This document shows positions 22,870-33,487 of a DNA stretch of 64,000 nt, piece after piece. Position numbers and translations under genes: made by a program. Source of the DNA: Riptortus pedestris (taxonomy: Eukaryota > Arthropoda > Insecta > Hemiptera > Alydidae); the NCBI GenBank assembly GCA_019009955.1, contig CM032230.1, positions 5,512,001 through 5,576,000 on the forward strand, read 5' to 3'. Within the stretch, counting starts at the first letter, position 1; each line of letters starts with the position of its first letter. The notes beneath the pieces are model-generated. The model was not told the origin of the DNA. It saw only the letters and a program-made list of their open reading frames with translations, and searched no databases.

Positions 22870-23312
22870 AAGCTAGACTGGTTGCAGACAAATATATATA
22901 TGTATGTTACGGTGAAACACCGAAATCTGGAGAATGTCGACATTCACATAGTCGCTTGGTGTATGTCCGAAAAATTTGCTAAGTATTTCTGACTTTCACC
23001 GGTGAATGGCGACAGAGCATATCTGTGATTGTCGACATACGCCGCTGAGGGTCCGAATGTACAAGAATGTAATGAAATATTCGATCTTTCACCGAAGTAT
23101 TTGGTGTTTGTTGACATTCACCGGTGAATGTCGACATTCTCTGATTTCTATCTTTCACCGTAATATATAAATATAATAAACACATAAATTTGAATAAACC
23201 TCATTTTCGTCACATTCTTGAAATGATCGGTGGACATTTGAAGATTTTTTTTAAAATTCGGGTGGTGAGAAGAAGCTAAATTGCTGACTTTCCTTGATGG
23301 AAATGCGCTAAA
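22870..23312 (-). mobile_element. HLE interrupted by a MITE in its (TA)n core
   Basis: Left of the MITE is the middle-block phrase 'GCTAGACTGGTTGCAGACAA' plus (TA)n. Right of it the TA-rich tract resumes and the 5' block follows ('ACCTCATTTTCGTCAC', 'GGTGGACATTTGAAG'), ending at the minus-strand 5' end near 23290-23312. Order and orientation fit one HLE split by the insertion at 22907-23163. Confidence 0.6.
22907..23163. mobile_element. MITE with ~38-bp inverted ends and a TA target site
   Basis: The left end starts TTACGGTGAAACACCGAAAT; the right end, reverse-complemented, starts TTACGGTGAAAGATAGAAAT. Both then read GAGAATGTCGACATTC. If the flanking TA is the duplicated target, the element is CGGTGAAA...TTTCACCG. 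Inside are two nested palindromes, GAATGTCGACATTC and ATTCACCGGTGAAT. Length is 257 bp with no coding capacity. TA duplication would fit the Tc1/mariner group, but the ends do not show the usual CAGT, so the superfamily is left open. Confidence 0.75.
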
Positions 23313-23726
23313 GTTCTGCAAAAACCATGCAGATAGTAGAGCCATCTCACTATGACAATGCAAGCTCTCACAAATTCGCCATAGCAACCGAAATTCTTTT
23401 CTATGGAGAACCTCATGTATGCTATGGCTTTTTTTTTCTTTCAACAAGCGGCAAAGGTTCTTGAGAGAGGCACTAAGCAGATTTCCCATCTTGCATGACA
23501 TTCGTCATATGGCCCCACATGCAATTCAGCTTCTCCCACAATGACGAATATTTATATACAAAACAAAAAATTTAAGCTGGCGAAGCTAAGTTTATAATAT
23601 ATGGGGCTGCTTCAAAAGTAAATTACATGAGAGGGAATTAATATTCGAGCTAGGGAAACATGTGTAGAATACAGAAAGGTGTGTAATTATAGCGTTTTGC
23701 CTTTTTAATGATTCTAATTATATAAC
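23313..23726. other. Unassigned stretch with a solitary HLE-like 12-mer
   Basis: AAGCAGATTTCCCATC occurs at 23477-23492 without the hairpin. The segment 23320-23500 is open for 117 codons on the minus strand, but the frame runs through the HLE 5' end and the MITE right end, so it is not a gene. Confidence 0.3.
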
Positions 23727-23860
23727 GGAGCCCAGGTTAGCCATGTGAGTTAAAGCGTTCGTCTGAATAAACTTGACAATCCTGGAGTCATGGGTTCAAT
23801 CCCCTTTGGGGACTAGGAATGAATTTAGTAACGGCAAACACTGACGTTTGGGAGAAGGGA
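23727..23860 (+). mobile_element. tRNA-derived SINE, second subfamily
   Basis: Starts GGAGCCCAGGTTAGCCATGT with the A-box-like 'TTAGCCATGTGAGTTAAAGC' and the B-box-like 'GGGTTCAATCCCCTTTGGGG'. The body after the B box differs from the other copies after 'AGTAACGGCAAACACTGACG'. Confidence 0.65.
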
Positions 23861-24339
23861 TATATGAAAATGAATGGGGGGCTGCTGAGAGTATCCGAAT
23901 GCTCGTTTAATGCCCACTGCTTCTACCAATGAAGAACTTCGAAACTCTTCGAAAAAAAAATAAAACCATTTTACCGTGCTACTAAAGGCTATTCAATCTA
24001 GGAAAAAATATTGCAAGATCAAACCGCTATGGAAAACATTTCTCGTCTGTGAGATACATTTAAAGAGAAAGCATCTGTTTTCCTTGAACTGGCATTTTTG
24101 CCGCATCATTGGTTTCTATACCCCCCCCCCCTCAGCAGCAGTACTCTTTGATCTGTAATGGCTCTAAAATATTGCAGATAGCTACTGATCATGAAGGCCT
24201 ATGACTACACTCTCGAGATACAGTCACTTAGTTGTCTTCATGTGTCCGATGTTACAATTCATACTAGAATATAGTAATGAAGTAACGTGTATGATTAATG
24301 AGTTCCCAAAAATCAAAACAAACCGTTAGTTTGGTGCAC

Positions 24340-24890
24340 CCAATACCCAATTGGTATGACCTCCAAACCGTTGGGTAAGTATAACCAAAGCCCCCAACCA
24401 TTGGTTACGTAAAACCAAAGCCATCCATAGCGTAGGATAAGAATAAACAAGGCCATCTAACTATTGGATAAGTATAACCAAGGTCTTCCGTTTCGTTGGA
24501 TAAGTATAACTAAAGCCCTCCATGCCATTCGGTTGGTTTGTCAAAGCACTCAGAACCATTAGTTGGGTACAACCAAGCCCCTCCAAACCACTGGATAAGT
24601 ATAATCAACGCCGTCTTATTCATTGGATAAGTATAACCAAGGTCCTCTGAACCGTTGGATAAGTATAACCAAGGTCCTCTGAACCGTTGGATAAGTATAA
24701 CCAAGGTCCTCTGGACCGTTGGATAAGTATAACCAAGGTCCTCTGGACCGTTGGATAAGTATAACCAAGGTCCTCTGGACCGTTGGATAAGTATAACCAA
24801 GGTCCTCTGGACCGTTGGATAAGTATAACTATCGTTCCCCAAACCATTCGGTAGGCATTCGAGATCCTCCAAAGCATTAGTTGAGTGTAA
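24340..24890. repeat. 32-bp minisatellite
   Basis: Unit AAGTATAACCAAGGTCCTCT followed by GGACCGTTGGAT. The core (about 24625-24830) holds nearly identical units at exact 32-base spacing (24661, 24693, 24725). The flanks (24340-24620 and 24830-24890) hold increasingly diverged units, the usual picture of expansion in the middle and decay at the edges. Open frames through it are artefacts. Confidence 0.9.
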
Positions 24891-25240
24891 ACAAGGCCCT
24901 CCAAAACATTGACAGTAAAACTACACAATGCACTTATTAGCATTAATGGAACTAATAGTGTTGCCAACTTCTACACTTGGCAGGCTGCTAACAAGTTTTT
25001 CCATGATAAGTCCTTATTTATTACAAGAAGAAACAGATTATTCTAAAAATGAATGGATCGTATCACGGTACCAACAATTAATGGTTTGTCTAGCACAAGC
25101 ATGTTTGTAAATGAATTTGTTAACATTTATTATCATATCAAAGGAATTATTAAAGGTTGTTATTAGTCGAAAAACGATCAAGAAACAGGATAGTGTTTTT
25201 TGACATATGGGCGTAGTACCCATATGTCAGGGAACACATT
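24891..25240. other. Unassigned stretch
   Basis: An imperfect inverted phrase ACATATGGGCGTAGTACCCATATGT occurs at 25203-25227 (arms ACATATGGG/CCCATATGT). No gene recognised. Confidence 0.3.
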
Positions 25241-25244
25241 AGCA

Positions 25245-25770
25245 AATTTCCCTGAGGGGAAATCAGCTATTTAAATCGTGACACGATTTCCGAAAAAAAG
25301 TCCTTAAATGCCCATACACATAGATTAGTGTATATAAAAGTTTGAATTTTCGTCATCACTTAGGCCTGCCCGTTACCGCTCTAGTGGTTGCAATTTCGGT
25401 GTAATCACTACCAAATTCGATTCGAGGAATTTCGAAAATTCTTAATATCTCCGTTATTATAAGTGGCATCTGAAAATTGAATAGAACCAATCTTATCTCA
25501 AATTTAATTATCTATAAATTATATTACATGCATATTTTCTACATCATGAATATTAACCCAGAAATTTCGATTTTTCAGTATCCGCCTTCAGTAAATCCCC
25601 ACATCATCTCATGTAATATTAACAATAAGCTGTTATATCAGGAAATATCATATTCCTTGAATAAATATCAAATAGGGTTTTCATGGAACCTTTACTATGT
25701 AGTATACATGCAAATACATAGTATGATAACGTGATGAATTAAGATTTTTCATTCTTGTGTCAAGAATATT
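25245..25770 (+). mobile_element. HLE without hairpin terminus
   Basis: 5' end (TTAGCAAATTTCCCTGAGGG), 5' and middle blocks, no microsatellite, and a 3' block to 'TACATGCAAATACATAGTAT'. Confidence 0.55.
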
Positions 25771-25789
25771 TATTTAATATATATCATAC

Positions 25790-26168
25790 TTGATATTTAA
25801 CCGCTTCAGTTAACACTGAAGATCATATATGTTAGTGGCTGAAGTTTGATCTGGAATAGGGGGAGGTTTAGAGGGGGAAGACGAAAATTCAAAATATCTC
25901 CGTTATAATGAGTATGATAGTAAAATATAATATTATATAATCTTGTAAAACAATGGATGTTCTACAATAGTTGTACTATACATTTTTCCGTAACTAAAAT
26001 ATTAAGCGAGGTATTCGTCCTTTTCTATTTTCACTTCTCATGAAATCTTCCTTTTTTTTTTTTACATAGAAATAGAGAATAAGAGGTGGAATGAGATGGC
26101 TAATGTGTTATACCCGCACCTGGGAAATCTCCAAAGGTTACGCAACCCCTGTGTGACGGAGTTTTTCA
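25790..26168 (+). mobile_element. HLE subfamily 2, 3' part
   Basis: Contains the subfamily-2 phrase 'CGTAACTAAAATATTAAGCG', a T run and 'AGAAATAGAGAATAAGAGGT', and ends GGGAAATCTCCAAAGGTTAC with hairpin ACGCAACCCCTGTGT and GACGGAGTTTTT. Confidence 0.6.
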
Positions 26169-26409
26169 AATGACATAATTGACTCATATAATTAATTCCA
26201 CTCAACCTTTACCACTTGATGAAAATTGTGTTTCCAACTGTTTCCACGTGTCCAAGGCTGTGTAGGATATTACTCTAGCTACTTATTTACGCGTGCGTGT
26301 GACGGCTAATTTATAGGAAACTGCCCTAGACAGCACAGCGTGAGGTCTGAAAAAAAGTCAGTTGATCCAACAACGTTACTGTTAATTAATATTCAAAATT
26401 TCCATTAAT

Positions 26410-26990
26410 CTATTAGCAGATTTCCCTTAAGGATCCTTCTCATTGAGGCGATTTTCCTCAAATGTCCATTGATCCTATCAAGGATATGACAAAAATAAGG
26501 TCCGTTCAAAATATTATATATCCACATCTAGCTGTCGTAATTTTTGGTTGATCAAACGTTCTGGCTATAAATAAAGATCGTTAGGGGCTGGAATCGGACT
26601 AGGAGTGGGGGGGGGCTTAGGAGGGGGGAATTTCGATAATTCTAAATATCTCCATTAATATACGTCGGATCGAAAAAGTGAATAGAACAAATCTTATTGA
26701 AAATTAGATGTTCTGTAAATTTTGTTATGTTTTTTTTTCTTTTTCTTTTTTTTTTTTTTTTTCATTATTTTGATTAATAGTCGAGATAATTGCATTTTTA
26801 GTTTTCGGCCTTCGCTAAACTCCCACTCCTACTAACGTCATTTAACATTAAGATGTTATATCGTGAACGACTTTATTTGAAGCTTAAATGACACATACGG
26901 TTCCCATTTAACCTTTACTTTTTGAGGTAAATTCAAATATGTGGCGCAAGTGGGAAATCCGCTTAGCTAACACACCCCTGAGCTGATCAT
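26410..26990 (+). mobile_element. HLE with a T-rich interior, diverged
   Basis: 5' end TTAGCAGATTTCCCTTAAGG, 5' block, short TA core, middle block with G runs (about 26607), then a long T-rich tract at 26730-26765. The 3' block ends at a diverged GGGAAATCCGCTTAGCTAAC near 26975. Confidence 0.55.
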
Positions 26991-26999
26991 TATTTATTG

Positions 27000-27685
27000 T
27001 TGCCTTAATGATATGGACTTATTATCATGACAAAAATCTTTTCAGAATTCAGTTTCCTCTACCATCTTAAACCTTGAGCTTCCTCCCACAGAATGTTAAC
27101 TGCTTATACAAATATAATGTGTAAACAGTTCATCCCCCCCCCTCCCCGTCTGAGAGAGAATATTTGAACAATCTTGCCCGTACCATTTAATATGATCGAG
27201 GTCCAACAGTTGTAGTTTATCCAAACCAATGGATGACATATCAAATATACAAACAGCAATTGGTAAACATAAGATAACTAACGATATCAACCTCATTAAA
27301 AAGATAATGCAACAGGAGTTGTATGAGTGAAACACTTGGACGATTAGTATAATTTGATGGCAGTACTGGCCAAAGATACTTTTATGTTATAATTGAAGGT
27401 AATACTGCAGCCGACTGCACTTTCTTTCTGTATGACTTAGGTTTAATGATCTGAACATTCTACGCCCAAAAACATCTTAAATTAAATTCCCTAATTCTAC
27501 ACTAAAATATAAGAAGGACTTTCAAGCAGGGCATGACATTTAATAACGCACTAGTTATGACAATTTTTATTTTATCGCAACCAAACTCGATATTTAAACG
27601 CTTCACGTTAACTAAAGATCAAGTTTGCAAATGGATGAAATCTGAATAGTCGGAAAAGGATTTATAAAAAAGATGTACAAAAAAG
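27000..27685. other. Unassigned stretch
   Basis: Mostly non-repeat. An open minus-strand frame (27096-27335, 79 codons) has hydrophobic stretches but no recognised family. Confidence 0.25.
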
Positions 27686-27687
27686 AT

Positions 27688-28060
27688 GCGCCACGCAGGA
27701 GCTGCGTAAACTAAGCAGATTTCCCACGTGAAGGTAAGACACACTAATGGTCTCATCTCACTCACTTTTCTGACTGAAATAAAGAATTGATCGCTTAATA
27801 TTTGAGTTACGAAAAAATGCATAGAACAATAATTGTAGAGCATCAATAGTTTAACAAGAGTGGTTCAATAACCTTTTAGGATCCCACTCATAATTACGGA
27901 GATATTTTTAATTTTCAAATTAACCCCGTTTAACCCCCCCCCCCGATTCCTGGTCCGATTTAAGCAAATAAAAAATAAGATCTTTAGAGATGATGAAACA
28001 GCCAGAGTGGTTAAATATCGAGTATGGTAGACATGAAATAAACTATGTCGAGACAAGAAC
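27688..28060 (-). mobile_element. HLE subfamily 2, minus strand
   Basis: 3' terminus at 27690-27732 with an intact 12-mer AGCAGATTTCCC and hairpin GCAGGAGCTGC, then the subfamily-2 3' block ('GAGTTACGAAAAAATGCATA') and a C run at 27937-27945. Confidence 0.6.
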
Positions 28061-28818
<758 letters not shown>

Positions 28819-29299
28819 ATAGGACCTTTTGGTTTGCCATAAAAAGTCCTATCAATTATGATTTATGACATATTTCGATTCGATGCATCGGTGCGGAAAT
28901 TTCGTATATCACTTATACTCTCGTCATTTATTACTTCAATTTGTCGTATAATGACTAATTGGATAATTAAAAAAAATGCAACGGAATATTTTATTAATTT
29001 AATTTGATAGGAGCCCAAGGAAGTCATGTGGTACCCACATCATAGTTTTGTTTGGCAATGTTTGGAAAGAATGCTATCCCTATGATTGCAAAGCCAAACA
29101 CAGTTGTGCATTGATGCTGGTGACAGGGTATATTTGATCAGATTCGTTTGACAGCTCATGTGTTTTGAAAAATGATACATGCACAGAAAGGGGAAATTTA
29201 AACATATTATGGACAGTGAAGCCATACAGAGTAAATACCTTTGTTATTGTTAAGATACCCGTATCAAGAGCAAGGGCGGGTAGCTTAGATATTAAAATG

Positions 29300-29535
29300 T
29301 TTTAGCAGATTTCCCTTAAGGGATATAAATATTTCCTTAAGGGGGTGATATATGATATACATACTTGTTTGTTATGATAACGTATATACTTGCAATTTTT
29401 GTATGATCGCAAAAAATCTCGCTATTTAACCGTTTCATGTAAAACCTAATGTTAATATTCTTTAATGGCAGCTTTGGATATTTGGTAATTTTGAACGGCG
29501 CATTAATGACATTTCTATTGAAAGGAAGCACTCAC
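29300..29535 (+). mobile_element. HLE 5' end and middle block
   Basis: TTTTAGCAGATTTCCCTTAA at 29300 is followed by a duplicated 'TTCCTTAAGGG' and the middle-block phrase 'TATTTAACCGTTTCATGTAA'; the 5' block and core are mostly absent. Confidence 0.5.
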
Positions 29536-29687
29536 ACAAGTACTTTAAGGATTACTGTTTTAGACATTTGGAGTTATTATTGGCAATGAAGGAAATGCGC
29601 TAAAAGACGAAATCCCATTATGTGAATGACAATCTACTATTCCCAGATTTCCTTCAAAACCGCTATCTCGTTAGTGCAAAACGACTG

Positions 29688-29898
29688 TTTTAGCAGATTT
29701 CCCTTAGGGGAAATCTGCTATTGAGGTCGTACTCATGACTGACTTTCAACAATTTCTTCAAATGTCCATCGATCCTACCCAGGAATAGGTTTAGAGATAC
29801 CTTACTACTACAGTTGTTATTAGGCAGATTTCTCTATTGCAAAACTTCACGCGGGAAATCTTCTTAGTTTACGCAGCCCCTGCGTGACGGACTTTTAT
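29688..29898 (+). mobile_element. HLE minimal derivative, ~210 bp, both ends intact
   Basis: Starts TTTTAGCAGATTTCCCTTAG, retains the 5' block to 'CGATCCTACCCAGGA', then jumps directly to the last ~110 bases of the 3' block and ends with the intact hairpin ACGCAGCCCCTGCGT and GACGGACTTTTA. The microsatellite, middle block and most of the 3' block are deleted. The last part equals 45-152. Confidence 0.75.
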
Positions 29899-30125
29899 GT
29901 TCATTTATCTTGAATTTAAACTGATCTAGGACGCCCTTTAGGACTTTGCAGCATTCTATTCATGACTACCTCTGACTTTGCCACTAGTGCAATGTCATCG
30001 GCAAATCTGATGCAACGAATGTATTTACCGTTAATCTGTATACCTTGGGTCTTTTCTGTCGTTTTCATTATTGCCTCTTCAATAAACATATTGAACAGAC
30101 AAAGTGACACGACACTTGTTTTCTT
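29899..30125 (-). pseudogene. Non-LTR retrotransposon reverse transcriptase palm fragment
   Basis: The minus-strand translation reads LCLFNMFIEEAIM, then GIQINGKYIRCIRFADDIAL. This matches the SPxLFNxYIEE and LRFADDIxLxA region of non-LTR reverse transcriptases; FADD (29994-30005) holds the catalytic aspartate pair. The frame ends a few residues after the MxxML segment and upstream sequence carries a stop (about 30125), so only a 65-residue piece of RT survives. It directly follows the 3' end of a minimal HLE. Retroelement identity is clear; clade is not (RTE-like or related). Confidence 0.75.
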
Positions 30126-30329
30126 GCACCTTTCTTAATTCTAGCTTCCCTTTCACACTCTTAAATAATGATTTTTATAGTTGTCATGTGTGGCGTATCT
30201 CCAACGATGTCGTTGATGTAGTGGTCCACAACATTTCGACGATTTTCCAATCGGCTTCTTCTGCTACCACTATAGTGGTCGAAATGTTTGTCTTATCGTT
30301 ACCAAACTATTCTTGCCGTTACTAACTGA

Positions 30330-30537
30330 GGGATGGGGGGGGGGGGATAGATGGTGGAATTCCAAAATTCAGAATATCTCAATTATTATTTCACGGATCG
30401 TAAAATGTCATCGAACCAACACTTTTTAAACTAATGGTGGTTACAATAATTGTTCTATGCGTTTTTCGGTAACTCAAATATTAAGCAGGTGATCGTACTT
30501 TATTGTTGACAGTCATCAGTAAACCCCCACTTCTACT
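30330..30537 (+). mobile_element. HLE subfamily 2 fragment before the full-length copy
   Basis: G run and 'ATCTCAATTATTATTTCACG', then 'GTTACAATAATTGTTCTATG' and 'AAACCCCCACTTCTACTC'. Bases 30422-30537 recur directly at 31312-31429. Confidence 0.6.
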
Positions 30538-30676
30538 CTAACTCCCTTAAGAGAAATCAGATATTGAGGTCGTACTCATGACGTGATTTTCAAAATTTTT
30601 CTTCAAATGTCCATCAATCCTACCCAGGAGAACACGAAAATGAGGTCCGTTAAAAAGGTATATATATATATATATA

Positions 30677-30721
<45 letters not shown>

Positions 30722-31318
30722 TTGTGTTAGCGCTCTAGCGGTCTCAATTTTTGTCTCATCGTTACCAAACTTGATATATAATCGTTTTATGTAAAAAGAA
30801 AGATCAAGTTCGTTAACGGCTGAAATCGTACCAGGGGGAGGAGGGGTTTAGAAGTGGAGAATTTCGAAAATTCTTAATATCTCCGTTATTATGCGTCGGA
30901 TCGAACAACTGTATAGAAACGACCTTATTGCAAATGTAATGTTCTATAAATGTTGTTATATACATTTATATCTTGAATATTAACCGAGATATTCCCCAGA
31001 TTTGAGCCTTCAGCAAACCCCCACTTCTACTCGTGTCATATTAACAATAACCTGTTATATCATGAAACAATTCATTACAAGGATAAATAGAAAGTACTGT
31101 TTTCAATGAACTTTTACTTCGTGATATATATGCAAATATGTTCTGTTGACCCTCCCCCCCTTCTTTTGTTCTTGAATAACTAAAATTTGACTTAAGGATT
31201 TCTTATTACCGTTTGTATTTATTCACTTGACATTCACGGTAGTCTTACCGGTATGTATATTTATCTATTGTAAACCTACGGATGGGAAATCTGCTTAGTT
31301 TACGCAGCGGATCTTTTA
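30538..31318 (+). mobile_element. HLE, nearly full-length, between direct repeats
   Basis: 5' palindrome truncated to CTCCCTTAAGAGAAATCAG, complete 5' block, (TA)n core at 30660-30716, middle block 'GCTCTAGCGGTCTCAATTTT', the complete long 3' block, and the terminus GGGAAATCTGCTTAGTTTAC where the hairpin is cut after CGCAG. A subfamily-2 segment lies on either side. Confidence 0.65.
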
Positions 31319-31540
31319 TACTAATCGTGGTTACAATAATTGTTCTATACGTTTTTCCGTAACTCAAATACTAAGTTAGTTACCCATATTTTCTTGTTGA
31401 CAGCCTTCAGTAAACCGCCACTTCTACTCCATTTTTATCCAGGAATAGAGTATATATTGTGAGATGGGATCAGTAATATGTCATAGCAGTATGTGGGAAA
31501 TCTGCTCAGTCAGCAGTGCCTGAGTGACAGACTTTTTACA
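31319..31540 (+). mobile_element. HLE subfamily 2, 3' half
   Basis: Continues the subfamily-2 3' block from the direct repeat to GGGAAATCTGCTCAGTCAGC and GACAGACTTTTTA, with the hairpin partly deleted. Confidence 0.6.
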
Positions 31541-31640
31541 ATTAATGGACGAAAAAATAATTACCTTTCTAGTTTTTCATTATTTTTTTTCAAATATGCA
31601 AGCCCTTCGCGAGGGACTTTATTAAAGTAGTGAGACTTAC

Positions 31641-31856
31641 CTCAGAAGCAGGGAAGTCATAGCAGTCGGCTATCTTCTGATAAAGCTCCTTGATGTTTGA
31701 GAATCCACTGATAAGGCCGGTGGGACTGCCCTGCGCCTGCTGACAGTGGAACACCAGCCTGTTCTTCTGCTCGACTTGCGGAGGCTCCTCCTTCCTCTTG
31801 GTCAGCAGGTCCTCGTCTTCCCGCTTCCCGGAGCTGGACCTCTTGAACAGCGGCAT
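31641..31856 (-). CDS. GIPC: GIPC-family (kermit) PDZ adaptor, first coding exon
   Basis: GIPC proteins are cytosolic adaptors that bind C-terminal PDZ ligands of membrane receptors and couple endosomes to myosin VI; the family order is GH1 - PDZ - GH2. This exon encodes 72 residues: a basic/acidic leader (MPLFKRSSSGKREDEDLLTK), then the GH1 start. Residues 33-72 (RLVFHCQQAQGSPTGLISGF, then NIKELYQKIADCY..) match the vertebrate pattern RLVFHxQLAHGSPTGxIxGF / NVKELYxKIA. The exon ends in phase 0 after SE at a perfect minus-strand donor, GAG|GTAAGT (donor at 31635-31640); the frame runs on only 17 more codons into intron. The start ATG at 31854-31856 has a purine at -3. Base composition is much more GC-rich than the flanks. 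The PDZ and GH2 exons were not found at lower coordinates. Strong call by motif; whether it is the sole GIPC gene of the species is unknown. Confidence 0.9.
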
Positions 31857-31960
31857 AGCTAGTGATAGAGAGCACCCACTGTCACTGAGTTCACCGCTTG
31901 CCCGCCACTCACTAACTGAGCTGCCACACTACTCCAGCGCTCTCTCTCCCTCCCTACCAC
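31857..31960 (-). promoter_or_regulatory. GIPC 5' UTR and probable core promoter
   Basis: A GC-richer block directly upstream of the GIPC start contains two initiator-like TCAGT motifs on the minus strand (CTCAGTTAG at 31912-31920 and ACTCAGTGAC at about 31881-31890) and a pyrimidine/purine-rich GAGAGAG tract at 31941-31950. No TATA box is clear. The transcription start is inferred, not shown. Confidence 0.4.
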
Positions 31961-32393
31961 AATCTCCTGATAACAAAAGGATTCCACTTCTATCGCCCTT
32001 CGCAAACCGGTTTTTGCACTAGACAATATGACACTTTCATTGTCATTTACTCATTGCATTTTTTTTTTTTTATCACATTTCCCTTAATGGAAATCTGCAG
32101 TTGAGGTTGTACACAAGTATATATATTCTATTTTTGAGGTTGCATCGCTGGGAAGTATCGTCATTGTGAAGACTTCGGCTGTCTGGTCCAGTGGATGGAA
32201 TTTTTGATGTTCTGCAAATTTTCGATGGAAATGCGTCCATCTTCGTCAGGCATAAATTTGATTTTTGCATACATATCATACCCTGTTTTCCACGCAGACT
32301 ATCCCTCTAACATGGGAATTTATTTAAATGCTGTGTGCTCCATCCTTTGCATACTACACACATTTCAGTCTTGACATAATATTTTTGATATAA

Positions 32394-32397
<4 letters not shown>
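31961..32397. other. GIPC upstream region with an HLE 5'-end remnant
   Basis: At 32060-32115 lies a diverged HLE 5' end (CACATTTCCCTTAATGGAAA, then TTGAGGTTGTAC). The following segment to 32280 is unassigned. Confidence 0.35.

Positions 32398-32440
<43 letters not shown>
32398..32440. repeat. (TA)n at a SINE tail
   Basis: About 43 bases of TA abutting the 3' tail of the minus-strand SINE; either its tail microsatellite or a pre-existing TA tract. Confidence 0.85.
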
Positions 32441-32444
<4 letters not shown>

Positions 32445-32655
32445 TAACGTCCACTTTTTGCAACTTAGGCTAATCGGGACGGGTTATCTACAGGTTACCA
32501 CCCTTTTCTAGCCAGGGTGGGATTTTAGGACGTTATTTAATGAATTTCGTCACTAAATAATTTCCTTTGCCCAGGCAAGAATCGAACTCGCCACTCTAGG
32601 TTTACCATGTGAGATAAAGGTTAACGCTTTAACTCGCATGGCTAACCTGAGCCCC
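32441..32655 (-). mobile_element. tRNA-derived SINE, best full-length copy
   Basis: On the minus strand it begins GGGGCTCAGGTTAGCCATGC, with an A-box-like 'TTAGCCATGCGAGTTAAAGC' and a B-box-like 'GAGTTCGATTCTTGCCTGGG'. The tRNA-unrelated body follows, including 'TTCATTAAATAACGTCC', 'CCCACCCTGGCTAGAAAAGG' and 'AACCTGTAGATAACCCGTCC', ending 'GTGGACGTTAATAA'. About 215 bp. Other copies: 9082, 10391, 23727, 33112 (minus), 55350 and 57025. Confidence 0.85.
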
Positions 32656-33004
32656 GAAAATAAATTATAAAATTATAAGCATTATAAAACCATAAAAAAA
32701 AGAAATAAAATGAAACATATGTGTATAACAGTAAATGTATATGTACAAAATGGTGTCCAATTCTTGAATAAATGCATTAAATCTCTTGTTGAATTTGTGT
32801 AAAAGTTTCTATTTGTCCGTCAAACCTTCATCAACAAAACCTTTGTTTGATCGTTGCCAAATTGGATGTTTAAACGTAAAACCACAAATTCGTTAATTCC
32901 TGAAATAGAACCGGCGGGAGATGGGTAAAAAGGGTGTGAATTTTGACAATTCGACATATCTCCCTTGTTATTTTATTTATTTGTCTTTATTATATGTATG
33001 TACA

Positions 33005-33405
33005 AAAAGAAAATAAATAACAATTAAAACTTAACCTTTCTTTAGCCAAAAATAAAATCAACAACAATTAAATTTTAACATTTCTTTAACAAATATGAAA
33101 TAAATAATAAAACGTGTTATTTAATGAATTTCGTCACTAAATAATTTCCTTAGCCCAGGCGAGAATCGAACTCGCGAAAAAATAGAATAAATAATAACTA
33201 AATCTTAACCTTTCTTTACTAAAAAACAGAAAATAATAAGTAAAAACTTCATCATTCTTTAACAATTATGAAATAAATAATAATTACGTCTTAGCACATC
33301 TTGAACAAAAATAAAATAAATTAGTGTTAAAAGGTACCCTTTCTTTAACAAAATAAAATGCATAATAATTGAATTGTAACATTTCTTTAAGAAAATATTT
33401 CCAAT
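33005..33405. repeat. Degenerate ~43-bp tandem repeat interrupted by a SINE piece
   Basis: The phrase CTTAACCTTTCTTTA and its variants recur at about 33031, 33075, 33205, 33247, 33290, 33333 and 33375, spaced 42-44 bases apart except across the SINE fragment. Each unit also carries AAATAAATAATAA. Units are strongly diverged. Confidence 0.65.
33112..33176 (-). mobile_element. SINE internal fragment inside the 43-bp array
   Basis: Minus-strand CGCGAGTTCGATTCTCGCCT and the following body to 'TGACGAAATTCATTAAATAA' match the SINE at 32441-32655. Both SINE ends are missing, and array units resume on each side. Confidence 0.7.
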
Positions 33406-33487
33406 TTTGTAATATGATACTCTGATAATCTCAGCCCTTATAAACAAGAATTAAAATGTTAGTTGTTAGCACTACGCAAAATAAAAA

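Noticed and set aside
23148..23501. 117-codon minus-strand frame
   Set aside because: It spans the MITE right end, an HLE 5' block and an HLE-like 12-mer, so it is a chance frame across repeats.
24510..24967. Minus-strand frames of 115-120 codons with a tandem peptide
   Set aside because: Produced by the 32-bp minisatellite; units shift frame and diverge at the edges, with no start or splice context.
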